This document shows positions 63,608-64,000 of a DNA stretch of 64,000 bases, in pieces. The stretch is from Bacteroidales bacterium (GTDB lineage: Bacteria; Bacteroidota; Bacteroidia; Bacteroidales; UBA3824). The notes under the pieces are model-generated. The model saw only the letters and a program-made list of their open reading frames with translations, searched no databases and was not told the DNA's origin. The stretch spans positions 200,458-264,457 of the forward strand of contig JAEERW010000002.1 in assembly GCA_016286055.1 (NCBI GenBank). The letters run 5' to 3'. The position numbers and the translations under genes are program-made. Within the stretch, counting starts at the first letter, position 1, and each line of letters opens with the position of its first letter.

Positions 63608-63937
63608 ATGATATTTCTTAACTACATATACCCACTTGTAGCCACAATAATCATTGAGTTTATTGTACTTAGGCTGCTAAAAGAAAACAATAAAAAAGTA
63701 TTGCTTTCGTCGGTAATTATCAACACGCTCACCAATCTGCCGCTCAACCTGTTCGTACCCAAAGATATGGTTTCGATTGGCATTGCCGAAGTGACTATTG
63801 TGGTGATTGAGGCAATTGGGTACTACTTTTTTGTAAAAGATATTAAAAAGGCATTTATTTACAGCGCATTGTGCAATGCGGTAAGTTTTTTTACAGGATT
63901 GCTGATAGATATTGCGGTATATTTTTTCACACATTAA
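63608..63937 (+). CDS. Small polytopic membrane protein
   Basis: 109 residues with about four hydrophobic segments (YIYPLVATIIIEFIVLRLL; LLSSVIINTLTNLPLNL; VTIVVIEAIGYYFFV; IYSALCNAVSFFTGLLIDIAV). Starts 3 bp after the MFS-like gene and is certainly co-transcribed with it. The two could form one transport unit, or it could be an unrelated small protein; no family recognised. Confidence 0.75.
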   Translation: MIFLNYIYPLVATIIIEFIVLRLLKENNKKVLLSSVIINTLTNLPLNLFVPKDMVSIGIAEVTIVVIEAIGYYFFVKDIKKAFIYSALCNAVSFFTGLLIDIAVYFFTH

Positions 63938-63947
63938 AATAATTAGT

Positions 63948-63955
63948 TATATTTG
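63948..63955 (+). promoter_or_regulatory. Putative -7 box for the gene at the window edge
   Basis: TATATTTG, 34 bp upstream of the ATG at 63990. Confidence 0.5.
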
Positions 63956-63989
63956 CGGAAAAGAATTACTAACTTTAAAAACCAATAAT

Positions 63990-64000
63990 ATGATACTATT
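63990..64000 (+). CDS. Start of a gene cut by the window edge
   Basis: Only 11 bases (ATG ATA CTA TT). The ATG follows a -7 box at a normal distance, so a gene start is likely; the product cannot be told. Confidence 0.35.

Noticed and set aside
1..64000. tRNA or rRNA genes and riboswitches
   Set aside because: Gaps between genes are short or filled by the repeats described; no cloverleaf or known leader pattern was seen, although a covariance search was not possible here.

Overview
The window reads as chromosome of an AT-rich member of the Bacteroidota, most likely the order Bacteroidales. Support comes from TAnnTTTG -7 promoter boxes (several with TTTG 19-20 bp upstream), two proteins with type IX secretion (T9SS) C-terminal sorting domains, SprB-like repeats, a FISUMP-like lipoprotein, a LES-like lipoprotein signal, DUF285/BspA-like repeat proteins and very weak Shine-Dalgarno sequences. 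I cannot name a genus. No rRNA, tRNA or CRISPR array was seen.

Layout. (1) 1-7719: seven tandem minus-strand genes for secreted DUF285 (BspA-like) repeat proteins with a shared 5' leader and -7 boxes in front of three of them. (2) 7816-12347: a hipBA toxin-antitoxin pair with a perfect palindrome just downstream of its promoter -7 box, a secreted type-B carboxylesterase and a radical SAM/SPASM protein. (3) 12.4-22.9 kb: an accessory island in which three orphan modules, each carrying part of the conserved region of the large protein at 23385-28469 plus its own C-terminus, alternate with an AAA-ATPase/PD-(D/E)XK protein, a RhuM/PLD-like protein, an Rpn-like nuclease and a VapBC pair. Related non-coding repeats lie at the 3' end of each module. 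(4) 22.9-36.8 kb: a five-gene minus-strand operon (fibronectin-III protein, outer-membrane barrel-like protein, 1520-residue beta-rich protein, 1694-residue zincin-containing protein, small overlapping membrane protein). Its last two genes look like a polymorphic toxin and its immunity protein.

(5) 36.9-41.2 kb: a FISUMP-like lipoprotein and a large T9SS cargo with SprB-like repeats. (6) 41.3-57.9 kb: mostly core genes: dxs, two small outer-membrane barrels, a PASTA / T9SS-cargo / rluD operon, a hybrid sensor protein lacking two phospho-acceptor residues, transketolase, rnhA, a TPR lipoprotein, yqeY, a SpoU-type methyltransferase, a ModF-like double ABC ATPase behind a 14-copy heptanucleotide repeat, and a YihY/BrkB membrane protein. 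(7) 58.0-62.5 kb: surface-glycan genes: a GT10 fucosyltransferase-like protein facing an operon of class-V aminotransferase, TagD-like cytidylyltransferase, LicD protein and CDP-glycerol glycerophosphotransferase-like protein. (8) 62.6-64.0 kb: an MFS-like transporter, a small membrane protein and the first bases of another gene.

The most interesting part is 14.3-36.8 kb. One promoter appears to drive a complete surface or secretion operon ending in a modular zincin/toxin-like protein and an overlapping small membrane gene. Downstream lie displaced modules that share the conserved region but have unrelated C-termini; two of them are followed by different membrane proteins. This resembles the orphan toxin/immunity cassettes of Rhs and CdiA loci, here in a Bacteroidota setting with an unfamiliar carrier operon. 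The toxin and immunity roles are inferred from architecture only.
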